Positions 21,525 through 31,891 of a stretch of 64,000 bases of DNA are shown one piece after another (position 1 is the stretch's first letter; each line of letters opens with the position of its first letter). This stretch comes from Acestrorhynchus altus (Eukaryota > Chordata > Actinopteri > Characiformes > Acestrorhynchidae). A model generated the notes under the pieces. The model had not been told where the DNA came from and did not search any database. It worked only from the letters and a program-made list of their open reading frames with translations. The position numbers were made by a program, and so were the translations under genes. Location of the stretch: NCBI GenBank assembly GCA_034509495.1, contig CM067509.1, positions 6,596,788-6,660,787 on the forward strand, given 5' to 3'.

Positions 21525-24500
21525 ATGGCGGAGGAGCAGTGGAACAGAGTGTGTGTCCCGCGTCCAAGCGCGGTGTCCACGTGCCGGGTGGAATTCAGCG
21601 CGGCGGCAGGTGCTGCTGTAGTTCTTAAACGCCGCGGTGTGGGGTGAGGTCTGTGCTGCGGTGAGTAACGTGGCTGTTGGTGTCGTTTCAGACGCGGTCG
21701 TCGGCCGGCTGAGTGGACACTGCGCGGACGCGCGGAAGCTGCTGGACAGCGCGGAGCTGCGGACAGAGCAACGCGTCCTGCGCGCGCTGCTCTACGTCCT
21801 ACACAACAGCCAGAGACAGCACGCTCCCTACCGGGCGGCCAGACAGGTCTGCGATTTAACTGTTCAAACACACACACACACACACACACTCTTCAGACCG
21901 CGCTTCCACACACAGCTCAGCGTCCTAGTGATTGACTTTTATTTATTCACCGGAAACGGAAGTGTACGGGCTGGCTGGACAAAATAAAAGTCCCACTTAA
22001 CGCTCCCTTTACACGATTTATTACAATTATTAATGAACATCTTCAATTAAAACGTATTCATAACACGTTTAAGTGGCATTTATTTGTCTTTAAGTTTTGC
22101 TTAACTTATCAAAGCATTTATATATATTATATCTCAAAGAAAGTGTGAATGATTTTGATAATTTAATTAAAAAATGAAACCCATATTTCAAGGTTTCAGA
22201 TTCAGAATGGTCAACTCTAAACATGGGTTTATTTATTGTCTAATATTTTGGATTTTACATACAGAGAAAACAGTTCCTGATATTTTTATGTGCATTATTA
22301 ATGTAAACGTCAGTAATCGTTGATGGTGATTTGACTGCAGCTCGAGCAATGCTTAAACCGGCTGAACGAAATGAAACTGCTGCAGGCTTTACAAGACCTC
22401 CAGGAGCTGTGTCCCAACAAAATTCAGAGGTAAACTTAAACGTCGGCTATGCATCCTTATTAACCTGCTTTATTTTAAGTAGTATTAATAGTAATAGTTG
22501 TTGCTTGTCTGAACTAGTCTGTAAGTAGAACCATTGCAGTCACTTGATTGCTTCTGGATGCAACTATTTATGTTGTGTACTTTATATTGTACAATTCAAT
22601 TACCAAAGAAGAGGTGTCTGGTTACTTTTGGACATTTTTGTTTGTTTCTGTTCCCTGAGATGACCAGTATGACACACTATGTTCTCTGTGCAGGGATATC
22701 GGTGTGGACGTTGGACATTGCGACATGCCCAGTCAGCCCATGCTGGAGTGGTTTTGTCTCAAACTGCTGGGAGCCTCCAGTCTTCTCGCTCGGACCTTGG
22801 ACCAGTGCACCAAAGCCTTCTTGTATCCTTCAGCGCTTTCAGAGATAATGCTGAACAAATGTGTCGGAAAAGAAGCAAAATTGTATATTAAAGTGTGGCT
22901 GCATTCAGGATCGCACACTCTTCATGAGGGGTTGTTGAACTCTTCGTAAAGCATCCATAAAAATCATAAACCTACAGTGCTTGGCTATAAAGAGTGGAAC
23001 TAATTCCAGGTAGATAAAAAGCAGTAAGGGACAAATTTTATTACTGTTCCTTTTTGTGGTGCTGTGTCAGCGTTCCTTCAACGGTCATCTTTGAGTTTTT
23101 CCTGGTTTACACTTATTGGGATGCACTGGTTCACGCTTGCCATGAAATTCCTGGTACATAAGGCATGAATGCATGAATAGCACATCCTTCTCTCATGCTA
23201 ACATAATGTCTCTAGAGCTCCACACTCAGGTCCACACCTGGCATAAACATGCGCCCTGGGTGGTCTGATCATAAGTGGGCAGCACAGAGTACATGTGTGT
23301 ACAATGCTTCTCAAGGATGCGCTGATATCCAGTTACTCAAACCGCATTCAGAGGTGGTCAGAGACGCATATGTCCACATTATTCTTGTACGTGTACAATG
23401 CATCCCCAACAGCAAACCACCGACCACGTCAACCATGTCAATACCCCTGCCGGAAAATACAGAGCTGCAAGACCACATCGTCCACACAAGTTAAAATCTT
23501 TATCCTCATATGCGACACATGACAAGTGACAAGGAAAAATGTCTCTGTCTCTTGTCAAATACGTCCAGACCTGACCGTTTGTTCGGTCACCTGTATGTGT
23601 AGATGGTCGCTTTTCTCGTGCACTTAAAACAGCCTTGACTCTCTAACTGACCAGGCTGGCGAGGCAGCACCTTCGCCTGAGTGAGTTCATCTTGATGAAC
23701 TTCGTGCTCCTAAGCCTGCTCAGTCGACTCTGGTAAGTCCGAAGCCGTGACCGTCTCGGTCCTCCTCCACATGAGTTGTTAATGCTCCGCTGATGCACTC
23801 TCGGTATTCCATGTGTTCCAGGGTGTTCTTCAGAGGTATCCTGAGAGCCCTTGTGCCCGTGTACCGGAGGACCATGGAGCTCCATCAGCAGGTAGCCCAG
23901 TGCTGCCCCATGGCCTACCTGACCAACTTCACCCTGCCTAAAGATCTGGAAAGCTTTCTAAGCCCCTCTTACTGTGACCTGCTCAAGACAGAGAGTACGA
24001 CAACAGCCCTCAAACCCTCAGCCCTTGACAAGCTCTTTGTTGAAGGAGATGAGGGACAGGTGGTGGCGGGAGAAGGAGAAGAGAGTAAGATGATGGAGAT
24101 GATGACCGGAGAGGGACTTGGGAAGTCTAGCCTTGATCTAGGGAAGTCTGTTTTACGAGAAGGTCCATATTTCTCAGGTTAGTCTGACAACGCTGTGCTT
24201 CCCCACAGTTTGAGAGGGCCACCAAAATGTTCACCACAGACTCACCACCAGGGTCTCTGTGTTCTACACGTGGACACTTTAGACACTGGGTGTTGGCACA
24301 AGAGGGTGTAATCACCTGTACATTTATAGTACGTGCAGTTAATTGGGTGGGTGTGATAATAGTATTAAATCTTTTTTGTACTTTCTTCTTCTCCGTTCAT
24401 CTGAAGGCTCATCATCAGGTTTGGACATAAAGTCGATGCTGCATCGATCCCAGGGCGTCACCCACCAGGTGTCTGATTTATCCTGATATTGGAATGGATT

Positions 24501-25463
24501 AGTAGAACGGAGTTAATAGATATTAAATCTGTTCTTCGAATGTCTTTATCTCACAGTATGTAGCCGAAGTGTTTCAGAAGGCATCTCCAGAGCAATCGAA
24601 CACCTCTGACCCAGCTGTAGTCCAGAAGAAGAGATCATTCTTAAAGCTGCTGAGGAGTGTGTCCTCTTTTAGCGAGATGGCTGTCCATCTGAAAGAGATG
24701 ATGGACTGGTGTAAGAGCTGTAAGCTTCGTCAGGAGCGACGGTGTCTGGCCTTCGTACTCCTCCGGTGCCAGAGGCTGAAGATTCGGGATGGTGAAGGGT
24801 TCAGGTACGGCTCTTGGTCATTGTGTGTGATTTAATCTGATGGGTTCTGAGTTGCTCAGCAGTCTAATCTGTGAGCACCGTGATCCAAGGATCGCCGGTT
24901 CGAATCCAGGGTGGTGCTGATTGACTGGGTGGGTAGATGGTGTTCTCTCCCCACTGCTGAGCCACTCCGAGCCCATCAGGTCTGATGTTGGGAGCATCAT
25001 ACGTGATGGGAGAAGTTCTAACGCTGATCTGATCATTACTACTGTTTTATTTGTCTCATCTCCCAGGTTGCAGAAGAAGCTGAGAAGATTAAGCACAATG
25101 GTCCAGCATGTGATGCTTAAAGGGAGAGTCTCCTCCTCATTACAGTCTACTCCCTCTTTACGGTGGAGGACCCGATGCTGCATCAGAAACCGATTTCGAA
25201 CACTTATGCAAAGTTACGGAAGTGTCAGGAGCCGATGCGGGACGTCTAGAACACCCTCCCGCGTAGCCCGGGATCTTTTTGGCGCGACCGCGAAGAAGAA
25301 AAGTAGAAGTGACCTGAACGCTCTGCCCAAAGGAGGCTCCGTGAAGGAAGAGAAGTTCCGAAGTGAGGTCCTGCTCGGCCCTAAAGAAAGCACAAAGGCA
25401 CAGATGTCCAGCAGTGTGAGGAAGAGTGAGATTGATGATATCTTTGCAGTGATTGGATTCTGA
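21525..25463 (+). CDS. nepro: Nucleolus and neural progenitor protein (C3orf17 orthologue)
   Basis: NEPRO is a nucleolar protein required in early development and neural progenitor maintenance. Nine coding exons: 21525-21609, 21692-21846, 22341-22429, 22694-22822, 23655-23732, 23822-24177, 24407-24468, 24557-24804 and 25067-25463; 1599 nt, 532 aa (human about 567). All junctions keep frame. Recognisable human-like segments: MAEEQWNRV start, LEQCLKRLNEMKLL, SQPMLEWFCLKLLGA, HLRLSEFILMNFVLLSLLSRLW, and the C-terminal SEIDDIFAVIGF matching the human DDIFALMGV-type end. Exons 8-9 are basic (KKLRRL, ATAKKKSRS), consistent with a nucleolar protein. Human NEPRO is adjacent to GTPBP8; here a TLR and slc10a2 lie between them. 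A CTCF consensus sits just before the ATG. Confidence 0.93.
24860..24990 (+). mobile_element. tRNA-derived SINE-like element in nepro intron 8
   Basis: Contains a tRNA B-box-like CGGTTCGAATCCAGG preceded by GTGATCCAAGGATCG and followed by CACTGCTGAGCCACTCCGAG. The tRNA-like part resembles the inverted pair in slc10a2 intron 4. Confidence 0.55.
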
Positions 25464-25897
25464 TGACACGGACATTTAAAGGTTGAACATTAAAAACACT
25501 GCTGAAAAAGGAAGCTGTGACGATGACAATGCTTGAATCTTTTATATTTTCTGGACTAAAACAAAATGAGCAGATTAAATCAGCCGGGGCTACAGCGTAG
25601 AGTTGGACAACGTGAGACATGGATCAGAGTACTGGTGTCTCACTGGTACTGCTTCAGGCACCGTTGAAATGAACTAATGCTTGGACCCCAACTGTATCTC
25701 ATGTTTTCTGATATGAACTCTGTGGATGTGAGGGTATGTGGGCCGATCGAACCTTCGTTTTCATTGGACCAGCACTGTTACAGCTGCAGGATTATATTTC
25801 ATTGACATGGTGGTTTCTGTCCAAATCTTGCTGAACGTTCTAGGAAAACTAGCCATTTTGGTGTAATCGTGTTCATTTATCACTTGTTAAACCGTAT

Positions 25898-25903
25898 AAT
25901 AAA
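25898..25903 (+). terminator. Poly(A) signal AATAAA for nepro
   Basis: AATAAA 435 nt after the nepro stop, in GTATAATAAATC; the first clear hexamer downstream. Confidence 0.55.
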
Positions 25904-26739
25904 TCATTTTTAAGCCAAGATTTACTTTTGATTCCTGTTATGTACCAACATAAGGTTGTTGATGCCAAGCCTTGTGGTTCCCAGCTTCCTGGATGTTCCC
26001 TTCCTCTGCATCCAACACGCCTGATCCAGCTAACACCTTCCTTCCTGAACAGATGGAGGTGGATTAGAAGAGGAACGTATGAAGGTGTACTGTTCTAGAC
26101 CAGGGTTTCTTACCTCTGGTCCTGGAGGCACCCCTGCCCTGCATGCTTTAGGTTGAACACCCCCCTGCAACTCTGAAGGGTTTGTGAATGAGCTGATTAG
26201 TTGAATCGTGGTGTGATGGGAGCAGGCAAAGCTCTGAAATATCTAGGGTAGGGATGCCTCCAGGACCAGGGGTCTTCCGTGTGGTGCCGAGTAGAGCAGT
26301 CGCGTTCCGACCGGTTCTGAGCAATGGTCTGATTTTTGCTTCAACTCAACTCTCTACAGGGATGCTTCAAAACCTTGGACTGGGGTCACCAAGGACTGGT
26401 TTGAAGCCACCGGGTGGAGTGGTGCTGTTCTGGTTGCTGCAGTGTGACGCAGTGCAGTTAAGTATGGATGCACAGTCGGGTGTGAAACTGTGAGCTGGTA
26501 TATTTATTTTTCCTGTTCACTCACACCAAACGCCGGGTGTTACAGGGGTCATATAGAGTAATCTGGTTCAGCACGAACACAAGCGTTTCACTTCATCTTA
26601 GACATTTTCTCAGGTTCTAAAACTAGAAGAACCACCGTGCACCTTCTCACAGTGATCTCAGATCTCAACAGCTTACAAAAACCAACAGTGAGATATTAAA
26701 ATAAAGAAATTATGAAACTTTTATGAGTTTTAGAAGCAA

Positions 26740-26745
26740 TTTATT
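26740..26745 (-). terminator. Possible poly(A) signal of the TLR gene
   Basis: TTTATT on the plus strand (AATAAA on minus), about 400 nt after the TLR stop. Confidence 0.4.
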
Positions 26746-26782
26746 TAGAATTGTATTGCAGTTTATCACATATTCATATTCC

Positions 26783-26943
26783 TACTAGGACCTCGTGGTC
26801 TGGTGCGACTGGAAGGTGGCTGGTTCGAGTCCCTGAATTGGTAGGACATGACTGAAGTGCCCTTGAGCAAAGCACTTAACTCCCCAGCTCCCGGGCGCCA
26901 TGGATGGGGCTGCCCACCGCTCTGGGTATGTGTGCTCACTGTT
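26783..26943 (+). mobile_element. tRNA-derived SINE with conserved core
   Basis: tRNA-like head with B box GGTTCGAGTCC, then GCCCTTGAGCAAAGCACTTA and GCTGCCCACCGCTCTGGGTA. This is the widespread vertebrate/fish SINE core (V-SINE/Deu-SINE-like, from memory). The related copy at 56797-56915 shares the first two parts. Confidence 0.75.
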
Positions 26944-27147
26944 CTCGTGTGTGTGTGTGTGTGTGTGGGATACTATCTGGTGTCATTACGGTCATGTACG
27001 GTGACATTATTTGAGGTTGTACAATGTAAATCTGTAGCGATCAGGACTTTAAAGCTTAATATCTCAGATCTGCTCAGGATGCAGATAAGCTGAAGGGGAC
27101 AGTTTGCACGGATGTCCATTCTGACTTCCTGTATTCTGGGATCAAGC

Positions 27148-30036
27148 CTAGTCACCAGTCTTAGGCTTCAGTTTAAGCCACATTCTGTCCCAGAACTCAT
27201 CCTGCAGTTCATCATCCTGAGGCCAGGCCAGATAGGTTCTGGTCTTCACAAGCCGGGCCAGTCGATGGTGAGCAGACAACATTTTCGATGGTATTTTCTC
27301 CAAGAACACCAGGATAAGGATGTCCCGGTGTTCCACCTGTAGCCGACAAGTAGCCAGCTGTAGCTCCAGAGAACACCAGTTGCTGCGGAGATAGTTACGA
27401 CTGACCAGGCACACAGTCCGACGGCTCTGGTAAAGGCTCTCCGTGATGTTCTCCACAATGTCCTGCCCCAGCTGGAAGTCTCTAGTGTGCAGACACAGGC
27501 TCAGAAATGGGGGACCACGATGCTCCAGGTTGGGCAGGAGTTTCTCCATAACCCAGCGTTCATCCTGACCGCTGTAGGAGATGAAAGCATCATAACGATA
27601 ACAATGTTTACCATCTTTCCTTAAAGCTTCCTGAAACCATCCCTGGACGATGTGATAAAGTGGGAGAACGTAGGGTCCTGCAAAGTGGTGGAGAAGCACT
27701 GCAAGCGTGAATGTAACCACAGTCAAGGAGGTGAAGGCAAACAGTACAAACTCCATTTTAAAGGAACAGTCCTCCTTGGTGTATTGAACAAATTTGAGAT
27801 GGTCAATTCCATTTCTTGTCAGACATTCCATGTCGTTCATGGATGGATCACGTACATGCACCTCCACCAGTTTGCTGTTCCGAGCCCATGAGGTGAGCCA
27901 CGCGTTCTCACAGTTGCAATGGAGATGCAGGTTCCAGATATACAGGTATTTCAAGCTCAGTAGATTCTCAACAAAGTTGGAAAAAATATTAACCGTGTCT
28001 CTTAAATGCAAGTGTAATCCCTTCACGGACCTCAAGTCTTTAGTCAAGCTCCCGTCCAGAAAGTCAATCCTGCAGTTTGTCAAGGCTAGAATCTCCAGTT
28101 TGGTCAGATTATGGAACATGATGGCCACATTTGGTTGCTTGGACAAGTCTATGTTCTCCAAACTGAGTTTCCTGAGATGGACCAGCTGGTTGATTGCTAC
28201 AAGGTCCCCAACGTCATCTGGGAACACGGATATAAATTGCAGATCTTCTACTCGTCTGGTGTACCTCCCTATGAATTCCAAACCACAGACGACTCGGCCC
28301 GAATTGATTTTGAGTTTAGCTACAGATTTCAGGAGTGAGCTTTCACAGTCGTCAACCATCACATGCTGTCCAGTAATATGGAGGCTTAGGCTTTGGTTCC
28401 GTTTTCCGTTAGTGCCAAGAACCAACTGCATTGGTCTCAGACCCGAGCTAATGGAGAGGTAGCTCAGACCGCTCGGAATTTCTCCAAACAAATCAGTTAA
28501 ATTGAGCCTGATGATCTGCTTCATCGGTGGGACGTTCAGGTTTCCCAGAAAGAACCGCTGAAGGTTGGTCAGATGCTCGAATGATCTTGGTTCGATCTGT
28601 GAGATGGGATTTTCTTGGAGGTTGAGGGAGGTCAGAGCATGTAAATCAGCAAACGTGTGCCTAAGGATGTACCAGATGTTGTTCTGCTGAAGGTCCAAGG
28701 TTTGTAACCGATCAAGCCCTCTGAAGGCCAGTTCTTCAATCTCCGAAATCCTGTCATATGACAGGTCTACGGTTTCAAGACTGACAAAGCACTCAAATTG
28801 ATGGGCAACTAATTTTGTGAGGTTGCTTTTGCTTAGAATCAGTGAAGACAGGTTTTTAACCGACTGTGGTGAAGAACGGCAGAAGGACCTTATATCATGT
28901 GGATTGAGTAGAATCAGGTTCACACACAGTGTGGAGAGATTTGTGAAACTCAGAAAAGTGTTCAGGTACAAATAACGATGTCCGCTGTCCATCGAGAACA
29001 GGGTCACAAATTTAAGCCTGTGGCAGCTCTGAGCGACAACTGTTGTTGTGTTGATTATTTCAAAGTCAGCAAAGATTTCTTCTGAAGAATATCTCTCAGA
29101 TATCTGGCAAATGTCCCCTAAAAAGAGCACGTGACCCCTTATTGACAGATTCTTAATTTTATGAATCCCAAACACAGCCAGATACGCTGACACCGACACA
29201 CCTGGCCATGGTTTCAAAGACAGTTTCGTTAAGTCTCCAAAATATTTCAAAGCTCCTTCCTCAACCTTCTCTATCTTATTAAAGTCCAAAGATGGGTTGC
29301 TGAGATTGCGTAAAAGCCCCCTGTCTCCAGCGGAGGCATTCCAACGGCTGCAGTTTGGATGTTTCAGAATTGCTACCTTCTCAGAGGTCAAGGTGAACTC
29401 GCGAACCTCCTTTAAACGTGTCAGGCGACAGATCACCTCTGACCAGTCTTCTAGGCACACCTTAACGTTAAACATCTCCAGCTCAGGCAGTCCTTCAAAG
29501 ACGTCCAAAGCCATGGTCGACAGCTTATACTGTGCGACGTACAGCATTTTCAAACCTGTGAGGTGTCGGAAAACCGATGACCTGAGTGCGGCCTCGCAGC
29601 AGCCTTTGGGACCTTCAGTCCAGTATGACACAAGTTCCAATGAAGTCAGATTTGACAAGCCCTGGAAAGCGTCGTCTCGGATCTGCGAGAAACATCCTCC
29701 CATGCTTAAAAACTCCAAGGAGGAGAAATGAGAAAACAAACCCGAGGCCAAAGGAGTGTCTGGCACGTGAACGTCCATGCAGAAACAGAGGCTCAGAAGG
29801 TTAGACGGAAGACCTTTCAAGTCTCGTCTGATGTCTGTGACTCCAGTGCACGTGGCTATGAGTTTATCGCCGCGGCAGATCACCTCTGTGAACCAGTAAT
29901 CTCGCACTTCGTAAACGTTGCACTTCTCAGCCAGCCAGCTCTGCACCGATGGAGCTGTGAGGAACAGCAGGAGCAGGGAGTTGAGAAAAGAAGCCACGGA
30001 CATCGTCTGACGATGTTCTACGGACTTGGAAGTCAT
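27148..30036 (-). CDS. Toll-like receptor, TLR11 superfamily (TLR13/21/22/23/26-like), intronless
   Basis: A single 962-aa open frame. The signal peptide fits best from the second Met (residue 12: MSVASFLNSLLLLFLTAPSVQ). An LRR N-cap begins at Cys39, followed by about 20 leucine-rich repeats (NLTSLELVSY, LQTLDLQQNNIW, ALTSLNLQENPI), an LRR C-cap (LHCNCENAWLTSW) and a transmembrane helix at about 763-788. A TIR domain spans about 813-955 with box 1 YDAFISYS, box 2 CLHTRDFQLGQDI and box 3 FWDRMW. Such receptors sense nucleic acids or bacterial ligands at membranes and signal through TIR adaptors. Length, single coding exon and TIR sequence fit the fish TLR11 superfamily; I could not assign the exact subtype. 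The BB loop has Leu (residue 856) where most TLRs have Pro. Confidence 0.92.
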   Translation of the reverse strand: MTSKSVEHRQTMSVASFLNSLLLLFLTAPSVQSWLAEKCNVYEVRDYWFTEVICRGDKLIATCTGVTDIRRDLKGLPSNLLSLCFCMDVHVPDTPLASGLFSHFSSLEFLSMGGCFSQIRDDAFQGLSNLTSLELVSYWTEGPKGCCEAALRSSVFRHLTGLKMLYVAQYKLSTMALDVFEGLPELEMFNVKVCLEDWSEVICRLTRLKEVREFTLTSEKVAILKHPNCSRWNASAGDRGLLRNLSNPSLDFNKIEKVEEGALKYFGDLTKLSLKPWPGVSVSAYLAVFGIHKIKNLSIRGHVLFLGDICQISERYSSEEIFADFEIINTTTVVAQSCHRLKFVTLFSMDSGHRYLYLNTFLSFTNLSTLCVNLILLNPHDIRSFCRSSPQSVKNLSSLILSKSNLTKLVAHQFECFVSLETVDLSYDRISEIEELAFRGLDRLQTLDLQQNNIWYILRHTFADLHALTSLNLQENPISQIEPRSFEHLTNLQRFFLGNLNVPPMKQIIRLNLTDLFGEIPSGLSYLSISSGLRPMQLVLGTNGKRNQSLSLHITGQHVMVDDCESSLLKSVAKLKINSGRVVCGLEFIGRYTRRVEDLQFISVFPDDVGDLVAINQLVHLRKLSLENIDLSKQPNVAIMFHNLTKLEILALTNCRIDFLDGSLTKDLRSVKGLHLHLRDTVNIFSNFVENLLSLKYLYIWNLHLHCNCENAWLTSWARNSKLVEVHVRDPSMNDMECLTRNGIDHLKFVQYTKEDCSFKMEFVLFAFTSLTVVTFTLAVLLHHFAGPYVLPLYHIVQGWFQEALRKDGKHCYRYDAFISYSGQDERWVMEKLLPNLEHRGPPFLSLCLHTRDFQLGQDIVENITESLYQSRRTVCLVSRNYLRSNWCSLELQLATCRLQVEHRDILILVFLEKIPSKMLSAHHRLARLVKTRTYLAWPQDDELQDEFWDRMWLKLKPKTGD

Positions 30037-31124
30037 GCTGGCCTTCTAGGATTAGTTCATTCAGGACACAGTGCAGCTGCTGGGTAGACTGGACGGTTGG
30101 GTCCCAGCTCACAGCTTTTATTAAACCCTCAGCACTTTCACTTCCTCTTTAATGTTCTGGTGAACGTTTATTTTTAAGGGGGTCCAGGGTGCGTCTGAGA
30201 CTGGAGGTAACTGGTTGAGGTGATGCCTTCTTACCCGTGGTGCCGAATCTCGAATGTAAGGTTCTGATGTTACTATGATATCAGTTCCTCGCCGTTGATT
30301 GGACACGTGAACGTGTTGATCAGAATGTTTCCAAATGGGCTTCCATGTATGAACCGTTTGTTTGAAGCAGATCTGAAGAGTTTAAAACGCAGGTTGATGC
30401 GGTTAATGTTATTAGAACGTCTTCAGAACTAAACCTTTATTTTTATTAGAAACAGACAGTTATTAATGAGGAGGCGACATCGTTCCAAAAAAGTTGGATG
30501 TTTAAGGTGGTAGTAAATTCAGGTTCTTGCAGACGGCGTCGCACAAGGATGATTGGGCTATAAATACCTGCAGGGTGTGTGGTGAGCTTGGTAGGTTGAG
30601 AAGAGACAAAATTCAAGTCTACAGGAAATTTTTCTGAAAGAAGAGGCCTTCGCTCAGTTTCGTAAGTGTCACTCTGCTCCATATGTTGATCTTTCATATT
30701 GGTTGTGAAGGACATGAAGCTTTTTTTATTAAGAAACCCGCCGCCAGTCCCTGTAAGTTCAGCCTGTCCCTGCCGGCAGTCCCTGTAAGTTCAGTCTTTG
30801 GGCCACAATTTGGAGGGTAATTTCCTGTAGACTGGGATTTCAGCCACTGCTGGTAGACCAGTACGAGCAACGCTTCCATACACCAGTGTACCACCCGTCC
30901 TTAATTCATAATTTCATTAGAAATGTATTGTGGGTAAGTTTTTTTTAACATTGTAAGTGTATTAGATTTTTTTTTATTTGTTAATTTAATATAAAAAATG
31001 ATTTTCTGCAAAAAGTGTAACATTGTCTTAAATAACCAATCAGAACATGACTCGTTCCGTAGCACTGATACATCGGAGCAAGATGAATTATAACCCAACA
31101 AAACAGTAATGAATATTAATGAGA

Positions 31125-31130
31125 TTTATT
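31125..31130 (-). terminator. Possible poly(A) signal of slc10a2
   Basis: TTTATT on plus (AATAAA on minus), about 760 nt after the slc10a2 stop, in AT-rich DNA. Confidence 0.4.
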
Positions 31131-31830
31131 TTTTAATACATATAAATAAGTTCATATAGTAAAATGCATGAGCAAAGACAGTATCTTTGAAAAGAGGTTT
31201 GACAAACCAACAATTAAAACTTAAATAAACAATTATAACCTCAGTCATTTTAATCGTGTATATTTTATACATCCCACCTTAAACTGGGTTCAAACGGCCG
31301 CGTTGGTTTATTTCAAGCCTTTTTTTAAATGTCATCTGACTTTTAGACAAACAATTCAATGATTTCGCTGAAGAGCACAAATCAGTTCTGTAGGTCGTGG
31401 CCAGAGGTGGGTATTACAGGTCCAGCGAGTCAAAATCCACACCAGGTTCTGACTAATTAATAACAATTAACTTTGGGCAGTGATTCCTCAACAAATGACC
31501 AAACCCAATATGAACATGATGGACCTGGACTATGCACCTCTGACCAAAGCTGGACCTCTGGTTATTGTGACTGTGTAGTTACGTAATGCGTGTCCAGCTG
31601 CAGGCTACTGTAAAGAGCCATCGTGATTCAGTAGTCTGAACTGGAAATCTGGCCGATGTGTGGGCAGGCACTTATTAACTGACCCAACAACGGTCCGAAA
31701 CGGGGGGCCCTGACCGACGAGATAATGTGCCAAGGAACCACTTCAATTTTTGTGCAGACTTCACTGCAGGAGCTGAAGAAATAATAAATAATGAGAGTCT
31801 GCAGTTCATCCCTCCAGTCAGGGGTGTTCT

Positions 31831-31840
31831 GGGAATTCCC
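31831..31840. promoter_or_regulatory. Palindromic NF-kappa-B consensus GGGAATTCCC
   Basis: Exact GGGRNNYYCC match. It lies 1.8 kb upstream of the TLR start (distal promoter position) and 50 bp beyond the slc10a2 stop. Motif only. Confidence 0.4.
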
Positions 31841-31891
31841 TTGTGCCAGCAGACGTCTGGGTGAGGGGGCTCAGAGCGGGGGGACGTTGAC

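Larger units (their letters stand above)
25464..27147. other. 3' intergenic region between convergent nepro and TLR genes
   Basis: About 1.7 kb: nepro 3' UTR, unannotated unique sequence, a SINE at 26783-26943, and a reverse-strand poly(A) hexamer for the TLR at 26740. No coding exon recognised. Confidence 0.6.
30037..31891. other. TLR upstream / slc10a2 3' region
   Basis: About 1.85 kb without recognisable coding exons. The proximal part should hold the TLR promoter and perhaps a 5' UTR exon; the distal part is slc10a2 3' UTR, with a reverse AATAAA at 31125-31130. A direct duplication of CAGTCCCTGTAAGTTCAG lies near 30745-30800. A palindromic kappa-B consensus is at 31831. Confidence 0.55.
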
